Position numbers and translations under genes: made by a program. The notes beneath the pieces were generated by a model that worked only from the letters and a program-made list of their open reading frames with translations, was not told the origin of the DNA and made no database searches. Shown here piece by piece: positions 34,682-43,064 of a DNA stretch of 64,000 nucleotides. Each line of letters starts with the position of its first letter. Within the stretch, counting starts at the first letter, position 1. The stretch is taken from positions 1-64,000 of the forward strand of contig NZ_SJSM01000021.1 in the NCBI RefSeq assembly GCF_004331685.1, given 5' to 3'. The DNA comes from Pedobacter hiemivivus (GTDB lineage Bacteria; Bacteroidota; Bacteroidia; Sphingobacteriales; Sphingobacteriaceae).

Positions 34682-35092
34682 ATGAAAAAAACACTATTAG
34701 TACTGGGCTGCTTTGTATTGGCAATGGCCTCATGTTCAAGTCCAGAAGAACGCGCTTCGTCTACAAGCACTACTACCACAACTGAAACTTCAGCAACAAC
34801 TACAGAAACTCCAGCTGCTACTGCTCCTGCTGTTAAGGGCGAAGGAGAAAAGTTAATTGCAAAATCTGACTGTATTGGTTGCCACAATAAAGTACAAAAG
34901 GTGATCGGGCCTGCGTATGTAGATATTGCGGCTAAATATCCTTTAAATGATGAGAATGTAAACCACCTTGCGGATAAGATCATTGCAGGAGGTAAAGGTG
35001 TATGGGGAGAGATTCCTATGACGCCACACGCTGCTTTAAGTAAAGATGATGCGAAACAGATGGTTAGCTACATTTTATCGCTAAAAAAATAA
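34682..35092 (+). CDS. Cytochrome c lipoprotein (class I, mono-haem)
   Basis: A 136-residue lipoprotein with lipobox MASC (C18), a 35-residue Ser/Thr/Ala/Pro-rich linker, and a cytochrome c domain with haem motif CIGCH (64-68) and probable axial Met in EIPMTPHAALS, then a final helix DDAKQMVSYILSL. The linker would let the haem domain reach a partner at the membrane. It lies three genes after the Fe-S GMC dehydrogenase and is the natural electron acceptor for it, passing electrons to the respiratory chain, as known for related sugar dehydrogenases. That pairing is inferred from the operon. Confidence 0.88.
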   Translation: MKKTLLVLGCFVLAMASCSSPEERASSTSTTTTTETSATTTETPAATAPAVKGEGEKLIAKSDCIGCHNKVQKVIGPAYVDIAAKYPLNDENVNHLADKIIAGGKGVWGEIPMTPHAALSKDDAKQMVSYILSLKK

Positions 35093-35133
35093 GATCACAT
35101 CAAAGAACCACACACCACTAGAACCACACGAAA

Positions 35134-36591
35134 ATGGACCACACAAAAAAAGATCAGGAATCTTCATCCAGGCGGAACTTTCTAAAAACCACAGCTATTG
35201 CTGCATCGGCATTTATGATCGTACCGCGCCACGTTTTGGGTGGAAGAGGTTTTTTAGCGCCTAGCGATAGGCTTATTATTGCCAGCATAGGTGCTGGGGG
35301 CAAAGGTAAATCGGATATTGCCAGCTTCTACAAAAGCGGTAAGGCTGACATTGGATTCCTTTGCGATGTACACGATAGCAGAGCCGCAGAAAGTGTAAAA
35401 GCTTTCCCTAAGGCAAAGTATTACCGGGACTACCGTGAAATGCTGGATAAGGAAGCTAAAAACTTTGATGCGGTTTCTATCTCTACGCCTGATCATAGTC
35501 ATGCTATACAAGCCATCGCCGCCATGCAGTTAGGTAAACACGTGTACGTTCAGAAACCTTTAACCCATGATATTTATGAAGCACGTGCTTTAACTGCTGC
35601 TGCTGAAAAGTATAAGGTGGTTACGCAAATGGGTAATCAGGGCGCCTCTAATGATGGTCCAAGGTTAATGAGGGAATGGTATGATGCAGGTTTAATTGGC
35701 GATGTCCATACCATTTATGCATGGACGGACAGACCGGTATGGCCGCAGGGTATTCCGTGGTCGGCAAACAAAGCACCAATACCTGCTGATCTTGATTGGG
35801 ATTTGTGGTTAGGTACGGCTCCTTATAAAGATTATGTAGATAAACTTGTTCCATTTAACTGGCGCGGCTGGTGGGATTATGGAACTGGAGCATTGGGAGA
35901 TATGGGCTGCCATTTATTAGAAGCTCCTTTCAGCGTTTTAAATTTAAAATATGCGACTGAAGTTCAGGCTAGCGTTGGTTCTGTATATGTAGATGAGTTT
36001 AAAAGGGGTTATTTCCCTGATAGCTGTCCACCATCAAGTCATGTAACCTTAAAATTCCCTAAAACTAATAAAACAAAAGGGGACGTTACTGTACATTGGA
36101 TGGACGGTGGGATACAACCTGAAAGACCTGAAGAATTGGGTGCAAACGATACATTTGGCGACGGTGGAAACGGCACCTTGTTTGTTGGTACAAAAGGCAA
36201 AATGATGGCTAGTACTTATGGTGCAAATCCACGATTACTTCCTTTAAGCAGAAATGAGAATATCAAAGTAGCACAAAAATTTGCACGCGTTCCAGATGGT
36301 GCTAATGGCCATTACGGACAATGGGTTGATGCTTGTATTGCGGGTTATGGGAAAAAAGAACTAAGTTCTCCATTCTCTATTGCAGGACCACTTACTGAAT
36401 CGTTGTTAATGGCGAATTTGGCCATCAGGGGTACTGATATCCAACGCAAAAATGCAGAAGGAAAGATTAAGTATCCGGGCAGAAACATCAAATTACTTTG
36501 GGACAATGCCAACATGAAGATCACCAATTTTGATGACGTGAATCAATTTGTAAAACGCGAATACCGTAAAGGATGGTCACTTGGTGTTTAA
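35134..36591 (+). CDS. Tat-exported Gfo/Idh/MocA-family oxidoreductase
   Basis: A 485-residue member of the large, exported Gfo/Idh/MocA group. A Tat signal (SSRRNFLKTTAIAASAF, about 11-27) precedes the Rossmann domain (LIIASIGAGGKGKSDIASF), the DAVSISTPDHSHAIQAIAAM strand and GKHVYVQKPLTH, in which QKP replaces the common EKP. RGWWDYGTGALGDMGCHLLE holds the D-x-G-C-H catalytic segment. Periplasmic members keep a tightly bound NAD(H) and some act as glycoside oxidoreductases. It precedes the DUF1080 gene by 49 bp, an arrangement known from 3-keto-glycoside clusters of Bacteroides. Confidence 0.88.
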   Translation: MDHTKKDQESSSRRNFLKTTAIAASAFMIVPRHVLGGRGFLAPSDRLIIASIGAGGKGKSDIASFYKSGKADIGFLCDVHDSRAAESVKAFPKAKYYRDYREMLDKEAKNFDAVSISTPDHSHAIQAIAAMQLGKHVYVQKPLTHDIYEARALTAAAEKYKVVTQMGNQGASNDGPRLMREWYDAGLIGDVHTIYAWTDRPVWPQGIPWSANKAPIPADLDWDLWLGTAPYKDYVDKLVPFNWRGWWDYGTGALGDMGCHLLEAPFSVLNLKYATEVQASVGSVYVDEFKRGYFPDSCPPSSHVTLKFPKTNKTKGDVTVHWMDGGIQPERPEELGANDTFGDGGNGTLFVGTKGKMMASTYGANPRLLPLSRNENIKVAQKFARVPDGANGHYGQWVDACIAGYGKKELSSPFSIAGPLTESLLMANLAIRGTDIQRKNAEGKIKYPGRNIKLLWDNANMKITNFDDVNQFVKREYRKGWSLGV

Positions 36592-36640
36592 CCAGAATTA
36601 AAGAACAAAGATTAAGGAACAAGGATAAAAGACAAAGAAC

Positions 36641-37336
36641 ATGAAAAAATATATCTTATCAGCCATTGTGTTAACCGCACTATTTGGTGGAAGCGCTGCT
36701 CAAGCTCAATCGGGCAAAAAAGGTTTTACTAAACTATTTGATGGTAAAACAACAAAAGGCTGGCATACATATGGTAAAACTACTGCCGGTGCTAAATGGA
36801 AAATTGAAGAGGGCGCCTTGCATTTTGACCCAAAGGGCGATAGTAATGGTGGTGGAGATTTAGTAACCGACAATGAGTACAGCAACTTTCATTTAAAAAT
36901 AGACTGGAAAATAGCGCCTAAAGGCAACAGTGGAATCATTTACTATGTAAAAGAAGACCCTGCAAAATATCATCAAACTTACAGTACTGGTTTAGAAATG
37001 CAGGTACTTGATAATGATGGCCATAAGGATGGCAAAATCCCTAAGCACCGTTCTGCAGATTTGTATGATTTGATTAAAAGCAGTTCTGAGCCGGTAAAAC
37101 CTCTTGGCGAATGGAATACAGCTGAAATCATTTGCAAAGATGGCAAATTAGAGCATTACCTAAATGGTGTAAAAGTAGTATCGACTACACTTTGGGATGA
37201 CAACTGGAAATCACTTGTTGCCGGAAGTAAATTTGGAAGCTGGGCGGATTGGGGAACCTATAAGTCTGGAAAAATAGCGCTTCAAGATCATGGAGATGAA
37301 GTTTGGTACCGCAACATCATGATCAAACAGCTATAA
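36641..37336 (+). CDS. Exported DUF1080 protein (3-keto-glycoside lyase/hydrolase-like)
   Basis: A 231-residue secreted jelly-roll protein. Signal peptide 1-22 (AAQAQ). The DUF1080 (3-keto-disaccharide hydrolase) core shows FTKLFDGKTTKGWHTYG, WKIEEGALHFDPKG, DLVTDNEYSNFHLKIDWKIA, PKGNSGIIYYVKED, TGLEMQVLDNDGHKDGK, HRSADLYDLI and GEWNTAEIICKDGKLEHYLNG. Members cleave glycosidic bonds only after the sugar has been oxidised at C3. It lies between an exported Gfo/Idh/MocA enzyme and an MFS permease, fitting periplasmic oxidation, cleavage and uptake. The 49-bp leader has three purine-rich near-repeats (GAACAAGGAT type). Confidence 0.9.
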   Translation: MKKYILSAIVLTALFGGSAAQAQSGKKGFTKLFDGKTTKGWHTYGKTTAGAKWKIEEGALHFDPKGDSNGGGDLVTDNEYSNFHLKIDWKIAPKGNSGIIYYVKEDPAKYHQTYSTGLEMQVLDNDGHKDGKIPKHRSADLYDLIKSSSEPVKPLGEWNTAEIICKDGKLEHYLNGVKVVSTTLWDDNWKSLVAGSKFGSWADWGTYKSGKIALQDHGDEVWYRNIMIKQL

Positions 37337-37366
37337 TACATCAAAAAAAGAATTAAATAACCAAAC

Positions 37367-38593
37367 ATGAACTTAAATAACCGCATCAAATTATCGACCA
37401 TGATGTTCCTGGAGTTTTTTATCTGGGGTGCATGGTTTGTAACACTTGGTACTTTTCTTGGGCACAATCTTAGTGCCACAGGTGGTCAATCAGCCGCCGT
37501 TTTTTCAACCCAATCCTGGGGTGCAATTATCGCTCCTTTCATTATTGGGTTAATTGCAGACAGATATTTTAATGCTGAGAAAATCCTGGGCATATTACAT
37601 TTAGTTGGCGCCGTTTTAATGTACCAGATGTATAATGCTACTGACATGACCGCATTTTATCCATATGTACTGGCTTACATGATTTTGTTTATGCCAACGC
37701 TAGCGCTAGTCAATTCTGTGTCTTTTAACCAAATGAAAGATCCTGAAAAAGAATTTTCTACGATTAGAGTTTGGGGAACTATAGGCTGGATCGCTGCCGG
37801 ATTGTTGATCAGCTATGTATTTCATTGGGATACTGACCAGGGCGTAAAAGATGGTTTACTAAAAAACACCTTTATGATGGGCGCAGTTGTGTCTCTGATC
37901 TTAGGTCTATTTAGTTTCACCTTACCTAAAACTCCGCCTAAAGTCGCATCAGGAGAAAAAGTAAAAATATCTGAAATACTTGGTCTTGATGCTTTGAAGC
38001 TATTAAAGGATAAAAACTTTGCAATATTCTTTATCTCTTCTATACTTATCTGTATTCCACTAGCGTTTTATTATCAGAATGCACATTCGTTTCTTTCTAA
38101 TGTAGGCCTTGAAAATCCTACAGGTAAAATGACTATCGGACAGGTATCAGAGGTATTGTTCTTATTATTATTGCCTGTATTCTTCAGCAAATTTGGCTTT
38201 AAAAAGACCATTTTAGTGGGTATGCTAGCATGGGGTGTACGTTATGCCCTATTTGCTTATGGAAATGCGAGCGATTTAAGCTTTATGCTGATCATTGGTA
38301 TTGCACTACATGGTATTTGCTACGATTTCTTCTTCGTATCTGGACAGATTTATACCAATGCTGCTGCTGGTGAAAAATATAAAAGTTCTGCGCAAGGCTT
38401 AATTACCCTTGCAACTTATGGCGTTGGTATGCTTATCGGCTTTGAAGTTGCCGGCCTAATCACCGACACTTACAAAACTAGCGAGGGAGCCTTCGATTGG
38501 AAAATGATCTGGATCATTCCTTCGGGCATTGCATTTGTAGTATTCCTATTGTTTACACTCTTTTTTACTGATAAAAAGAAGGTTGAAGCTTAA
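37367..38593 (+). CDS. MFS permease of the nucleoside:H+ symporter (NupG-like) family
   Basis: A 408-residue inner-membrane transporter with 12 predicted helices. The start LSTMMFLEFFIWGAWFVTLG is the family signature, followed by FSTQSWGAIIAPFIIGLIADR, a central loop (PPKVASGEKVKISEILGLDA) and C-terminal YDFFFVSGQIYTNAAAGEKYKSSAQG. The NupG/XapB group takes up nucleosides, but Bacteroidota relatives sit often with sugar isomerases and oxidoreductases. In this operon it probably imports the keto-sugar made in the periplasm. The next gene starts 14 bp after its stop. Confidence 0.85.
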   Translation: MNLNNRIKLSTMMFLEFFIWGAWFVTLGTFLGHNLSATGGQSAAVFSTQSWGAIIAPFIIGLIADRYFNAEKILGILHLVGAVLMYQMYNATDMTAFYPYVLAYMILFMPTLALVNSVSFNQMKDPEKEFSTIRVWGTIGWIAAGLLISYVFHWDTDQGVKDGLLKNTFMMGAVVSLILGLFSFTLPKTPPKVASGEKVKISEILGLDALKLLKDKNFAIFFISSILICIPLAFYYQNAHSFLSNVGLENPTGKMTIGQVSEVLFLLLLPVFFSKFGFKKTILVGMLAWGVRYALFAYGNASDLSFMLIIGIALHGICYDFFFVSGQIYTNAAAGEKYKSSAQGLITLATYGVGMLIGFEVAGLITDTYKTSEGAFDWKMIWIIPSGIAFVVFLLFTLFFTDKKKVEA

Positions 38594-38607
38594 TTATTAA
38601 ATAACCA

Positions 38608-39489
38608 ATGAGTGAAAATTTAAGCAGAAGAACTGCATTGAAAAATATTGTTGCCGGAACTGCCGCTTTAGGTGTTTCGGCGGCTATACCCGCTTTTGCT
38701 CTGGAACAGACTAAATCCACCATGCTAAAAGGAAATATAAACCACTCGGTATGCCGCTGGTGCTTTGGAAAAATGGAGTTGGATGATTTGTGCATTGAGG
38801 CAAAGAAAATTGGTATTAAGGCCATTGATCTGGTAGGTCCTAAAGATTGGCCTACACTAAAAAAACATGGGTTATACTCCTCTATGTGTAATGGTGCAGA
38901 GATCAATCTAGTGGATGGCTGGAATGATCCACAATTTCATGCTACGCTGATTAAAAACTATTCGGAAATGATTCCTAAAGTTGCTGAGGCTGGCTACACA
39001 CAACTGATCTGCTTTAGTGGCAACAGACGTGGTAAAGACGATGAAACCGGGCTTAAAAACTGTGTTGAGGGCTTGAAACAGGTATTACCACTTGCCGAAA
39101 AGCATGGTGTGGTATTAGTTATGGAGCTATTGAACAGCAAAATAAACCATAAGGATTATCAATGTGACCATACGGCCTGGGGTGCAGAATTGGCGAAGAG
39201 GTTGGGATCTGAGAACTTCAAATTGCTATATGACATTTATCATATGCAGATTGATGAGGGTGATGTGATCCGTAATATCCAGACTTTTCATCCATACATT
39301 TCTCATTATCATACTGCGGGTGTACCGGGCAGAAATGAGATTGATGATACACAGGAATTATTTTATCCTGCGATTATGAAAGCAATCCTTGCAACTGGAT
39401 TTAAAGGCTATGTGGCACAGGAATTTATTCCAAAGTACGCAGACAAAATAAAATCATTAAGAGATGCCGTAAATATTTGCGACGTTTAA
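38608..39489 (+). CDS. Tat-exported TIM-barrel isomerase (hydroxypyruvate isomerase-like)
   Basis: A 293-residue protein with a Tat signal (LSRRTALKNIVAGTAALGVS, ending about AFA) and an AP-endonuclease-2-type barrel: SVCRWCFGKMELDDLCIEA, GIKAIDLVGPKDWPTLKKHG, GVVLVMELLNSK (E), KLLYDIYHMQIDEGDVIRNI (D, H), ISHYHTAGVPGRNEID (H) and GYVAQEFIP (E). The fold and metal ligands match hydroxypyruvate isomerase relatives, but export by Tat shows a different, periplasmic substrate. It lies between the permease gene (14 bp) and a further TIM barrel (10 bp). A role as isomerase or hydratase on a keto-sugar is inferred from context. Confidence 0.83.
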   Translation: MSENLSRRTALKNIVAGTAALGVSAAIPAFALEQTKSTMLKGNINHSVCRWCFGKMELDDLCIEAKKIGIKAIDLVGPKDWPTLKKHGLYSSMCNGAEINLVDGWNDPQFHATLIKNYSEMIPKVAEAGYTQLICFSGNRRGKDDETGLKNCVEGLKQVLPLAEKHGVVLVMELLNSKINHKDYQCDHTAWGAELAKRLGSENFKLLYDIYHMQIDEGDVIRNIQTFHPYISHYHTAGVPGRNEIDDTQELFYPAIMKAILATGFKGYVAQEFIPKYADKIKSLRDAVNICDV

Positions 39490-39499
39490 ATTCATAAAT

Positions 39500-40378
39500 A
39501 TGAACTCAAGAAGAAGTTTTCTAAAACAAACAGGACTTGCCGCGGCAGGGGCACTTTTATTACCATCTTTTGCCTTTGTTGGAGGATCGAAAAGAAAAGT
39601 TGGCATACAGTTGTATTCATTAAGGAAAGAACTTCCTACTGATGTAAAAGGCGTAATAGAAAAAATTGCAAAAGCAGGATACAAAGAGGTAGAGACTTAT
39701 GGTTTTTCACCAACTGGTGGCTACTGGGGTCTGGACGCTAAGTCATTTAAAAGCTTACTTACCGCGAACGGCTTAACTACCCCGAGTGGGCATTTTGGTC
39801 TTGATGATTTCATCAAAAGCGGCAACAAGGATTTGTTAAAACCATATATAGAAGGAGCGGTAGCGGTTAACAATAAATATTTTACCATCGCTTACTTAGG
39901 GGAGCCACTCAGAACGTCGCTTGAAGATTACAAAAAGATCGCAGGCCGTTTAAATGAAGCAGCTGAACTGGTGAAACAATCGGGTTTAAAATTGGCCTAC
40001 CATAACCATGATTTTGAATTTAAAAAGTATGAAGGCGGAACTACAGGCTATGACATTTTGTTGAATGAAACAGATAAAAACCTGATTAGATTTGAAATGG
40101 ATTTGTATTGGGTAGTACGCTCAGGAAATGATCCAGTTGCGATGTTCAACAAAAACCCAGGTCGTTTCCCGATGTGGCATGTAAAGGATATGGATAAGGC
40201 TAACCACGGTATAAATACTGAGGTTGGTTCGGGTACCATAGATTTCAAGAACATATATAAACATGCCAAGCAAGCTGGTCTTGAGCACTTAATTGTAGAG
40301 CAAGAGAACTTTTCGAAGGATCCTTTTGTAAGCATTAAGCAAAGCTTCGATTATGTAAACCGTGAACTGATTAAGTAA
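39500..40378 (+). CDS. Tat-exported TIM-barrel sugar isomerase/epimerase
   Basis: A 292-residue protein with a Tat signal (NSRRSFLKQTGLAAAGALLL, about 2-25) and the sugar phosphate isomerase/epimerase barrel: RKVGIQLYSLRKELPTDV, AGYKEVETYGFSPTGGY, LKLAYHNHDFEF (H, N, H), IRFEMDLYWVVRSG (E, D), FPMWHVKDMD (H) and EHLIVEQENF (E). IQLYSLR is a hallmark of this subgroup. It is the last gene of the operon; a strong terminator starts 23 bp after its stop. In Bacteroides 3-keto-glycoside loci a protein of this kind hydrates the enone intermediate; that function is inferred here. Confidence 0.83.
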   Translation: MNSRRSFLKQTGLAAAGALLLPSFAFVGGSKRKVGIQLYSLRKELPTDVKGVIEKIAKAGYKEVETYGFSPTGGYWGLDAKSFKSLLTANGLTTPSGHFGLDDFIKSGNKDLLKPYIEGAVAVNNKYFTIAYLGEPLRTSLEDYKKIAGRLNEAAELVKQSGLKLAYHNHDFEFKKYEGGTTGYDILLNETDKNLIRFEMDLYWVVRSGNDPVAMFNKNPGRFPMWHVKDMDKANHGINTEVGSGTIDFKNIYKHAKQAGLEHLIVEQENFSKDPFVSIKQSFDYVNRELIK

Positions 40379-40400
40379 GAGATATTCTTAACAAAATATT

Positions 40401-40434
40401 GGGGAGTGGTTGTCAAAAGCCACTCCCCTTTTTT
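40401..40434 (+). terminator. Intrinsic terminator of the 3-keto-glycoside operon
   Basis: GGGGAGTGG at 40401-40409 pairs perfectly with CCACTCCCC at 40420-40428 around a 10-nt loop, followed by six T residues. It ends the ten-gene transcript that begins at 30051. Confidence 0.88.
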
Positions 40435-40529
40435 ATGATTGAAAAAATGCCCATATTTGGAAACTTATTATTTCACCATAAATACAATTGATTAAATAAT
40501 TAAAAACAAGTAAAACAACAAATTAAAAG

Positions 40530-41522
40530 ATGAAAATTGCAGTAGTTGGAGCCACCGGTCTGGTAGGCACCGTAATGTTAAAAGTATTAGAAGAGCGTAA
40601 CTTCCCGTTAACCGAATTGATCCCTGTAGCCTCTGAGAAGAGTGTTGGTAAGGAAATCACATTTAAGGGTAAGAAGTACGCTGTTGTAAACATGGAGACT
40701 GCGATTTCGATGAGACCTGATATTGCGTTGTTTTCTGCAGGTGGCAGCACTTCATTAGCTGAAGCCCCTCGTTTTGCTGCAGTAGGTACTACAGTAATCG
40801 ACAATTCATCTGCATGGCGCATGGATCCGTCGAAAAAGCTGGTTGTACCTGAAGTAAATGCAACTGAATTATCAGCTGATGATAAGATCATTGCAAATCC
40901 GAACTGTTCAACTATCCAAATGGTAGTGGCTTTAAAACCACTTCATGATAAATATAAGATCAAACGTGTAGTTGTATCAACTTATCAGTCTGTAACCGGA
41001 ACTGGTGTAAAAGCTGTTGAACAATTGATGAACGAGCGTAAAGGAATAACTGATGGCCCTATGGCTTATGCTTATCCTATCGATTTAAACGTAATCCCTC
41101 AGATTGATGTTTTCCAGGATAATGGATACACCAAAGAAGAGATGAAAATGATTTTGGAAACCCAAAAGATTATGGGCGACAACAGCATTAAAGTTACAGC
41201 TACAACAGTACGTATTCCGGTAATGGGCGGTCACTCTGAGTCGGTAAACGTTGAGTTTGAGAACGACTTTGATGTAACTGAAGTGAAAAACCTATTGGCG
41301 AATACTGAAGGTATCATTTTAGTTGACGATCCGGCAAACCTTAAATATCCTATGCCTAAAGATGCGCATGAGAAAGATGAGGTATTTGTAGGAAGAATCA
41401 GACGTGATGAATCATTGCCAAACACATTGAATATGTGGATTGTAGCGGACAACCTACGTAAAGGTGCTGCAACAAACGCGGTTCAGATTGCTGAATACCT
41501 TGTAAAGAACCAACTGGTATAA
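40530..41522 (+). CDS. asd: Aspartate-semialdehyde dehydrogenase
   Basis: A 330-residue enzyme that reduces aspartyl phosphate to aspartate semialdehyde with NADPH, for lysine/diaminopimelate, threonine and methionine. The N-terminal GATGLVG (7-13) binds NADP, SAGGSTS follows, and the catalytic Cys is C126 in NPNCSTIQM. The His of the active site is in PVMGGHSESV, and QSVTGTG and an R-x-P segment are present. Length and motifs are normal for the bacterial type. It stands alone between two terminators. Confidence 0.96.
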   Translation: MKIAVVGATGLVGTVMLKVLEERNFPLTELIPVASEKSVGKEITFKGKKYAVVNMETAISMRPDIALFSAGGSTSLAEAPRFAAVGTTVIDNSSAWRMDPSKKLVVPEVNATELSADDKIIANPNCSTIQMVVALKPLHDKYKIKRVVVSTYQSVTGTGVKAVEQLMNERKGITDGPMAYAYPIDLNVIPQIDVFQDNGYTKEEMKMILETQKIMGDNSIKVTATTVRIPVMGGHSESVNVEFENDFDVTEVKNLLANTEGIILVDDPANLKYPMPKDAHEKDEVFVGRIRRDESLPNTLNMWIVADNLRKGAATNAVQIAEYLVKNQLV

Positions 41523-41544
41523 TTTTATAAATTATAAACGTTAG

Positions 41545-41594
41545 AGTGATGTATGAATAGCTTTTACCAGTTATACATACATCACTTTTTTTTT
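41545..41594 (+). terminator. Intrinsic terminator after asd
   Basis: AGTGATGTATG at 41545-41555 pairs with CATACATCACT at 41576-41586 around a 20-nt loop, then a run of nine T residues. It ends 8 bp before the dacB start. Confidence 0.75.
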
Positions 41595-41601
41595 AAAGCA
41601 T

Positions 41602-43014
41602 ATGTCTAAAAGATCAAGATTACCTTTTTTAGTACTACTCTTCATCTGTAGTATCTCTTTTGCACAAAGCCCGATACAGAAGCTGGAGAAAGCATACAAT
41701 GCTTTTCAGTCAGACCCACAGACTAAATATGCCAGCACTTCACTTTGTGTTTTGGATGCCAATACCGGCAAACCACTGTTTACACATAACGAACAGGTAG
41801 GTCTGGCCACTGCCTCTACCTTAAAAGTCATCACTGCTGCCACGGCATTTAGCGTACTTGGAAAAGATTTTCAATTTCAAACAACTTTGGCTTACACCGG
41901 AAACATTACTACTGAGGGCGTTTTAAAAGGGGATTTAATCATTATTGGAAGTGGCGACCCTACTTTGGGTTCTGATCGATACCAAAACAAAGAAAACGCG
42001 GTACTCAAAGAATGGATTGCAGCGATCAAAAAAGCGGGCATAAAAAAGATTGAAGGAGCTATTATTGGTGATGACCGTATATTTGGTACACAAACTACTC
42101 CCGAAGGTTGGACATGGCAGGATATGGGAAATTATTATGGTGCCGGTACATCTGGATTATCATGGCGCGAGAACCAGTTTGACCTCCATTTAAAACCAGG
42201 AGCGAAAGTAGATGAACCGGCTAAGCTATTAAAAACAGTCCCGGAAGTCCCTTACTTAAAAATTATTAATGAACTTAAAACTGGTGCTCAGGGCAGCGGA
42301 GATCAAGCCTATGTTTTTTTACCACCATATGCGCCTACCGCTTATATAAGAGGTACATGGGGCTTGGGCATTGGCAAATCAAACATTTCGGCGGCGCTCC
42401 CCGACCCCGCATTTGATTGTGCTTACCGGTTACAAGACACGTTAAAGCTATTGGGTATCACGGCTACGCAACCGGCTACCACAACCCGTATCATGGCTTT
42501 AAACGAGCGAACCGTCCCAAAGATTACGCAAAAAATCAACACCATAACTTCGCCTACACTGTCAGAAATGACTTATTGGTTTTTAAAGAAGAGCATCAAT
42601 TTATATGGGGAGACCTTCCTGAAGGCTGTTGCCATAAAGTCTGGCAAGGATGCTACAACTGATGACGGAGCAACCGCAGAAATTAACTTTTGGGCTGATA
42701 AAGGCATTGATAAAAATGCTCTAAATATTATTGACGGAAGTGGTCTATCTCCGGCAAACCGTGTTACAACAATGGCCATAGCTAATGTTTTGTTTCAAGC
42801 ACAGAAAGAAGCCTGGTTTGGCGACTATTATCAAGCCTTCCCAGAATATAATAACATGAAAATAAAGAGTGGCACCATAAATAATGTATCTGCTTTTGCA
42901 GGTTACCATACTAGTGCTGCCGGCAATAAGTATATCATCGTTATTAATATCAACAATTATTCAGGTTCAGGCATCAACAAGAAACTATTTACCGTATTGG
43001 ATGCGTTAAAGTAA
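41602..43014 (+). CDS. dacB: D-alanyl-D-alanine carboxypeptidase/endopeptidase (PBP4, DacB type)
   Basis: A 470-residue exported penicillin-binding protein of the S13 family. Signal peptide 1-21 (SISFAQ). The first motif is S72-T-L-K75 in TASTLKVITA, the second region is the S-G-L-S segment near DGSGLSPANRV (C-terminal half), and the third is KSG in MKIKSGTINNVSAF. A large inserted domain between the first two motifs, as in PBP4, is present (GDLIIIGSGDPTLGSDRYQ, IGDDRIFG). It trims peptidoglycan peptides in the periplasm. It precedes the GH20 gene by 50 bp. Confidence 0.92.
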   Translation: MSKRSRLPFLVLLFICSISFAQSPIQKLEKAYNAFQSDPQTKYASTSLCVLDANTGKPLFTHNEQVGLATASTLKVITAATAFSVLGKDFQFQTTLAYTGNITTEGVLKGDLIIIGSGDPTLGSDRYQNKENAVLKEWIAAIKKAGIKKIEGAIIGDDRIFGTQTTPEGWTWQDMGNYYGAGTSGLSWRENQFDLHLKPGAKVDEPAKLLKTVPEVPYLKIINELKTGAQGSGDQAYVFLPPYAPTAYIRGTWGLGIGKSNISAALPDPAFDCAYRLQDTLKLLGITATQPATTTRIMALNERTVPKITQKINTITSPTLSEMTYWFLKKSINLYGETFLKAVAIKSGKDATTDDGATAEINFWADKGIDKNALNIIDGSGLSPANRVTTMAIANVLFQAQKEAWFGDYYQAFPEYNNMKIKSGTINNVSAFAGYHTSAAGNKYIIVININNYSGSGINKKLFTVLDALK

Positions 43015-43064
43015 TTGGTAAATTGCGTCCGTTTCCAGAATTTATAATCCGCTAAAATTCATTA

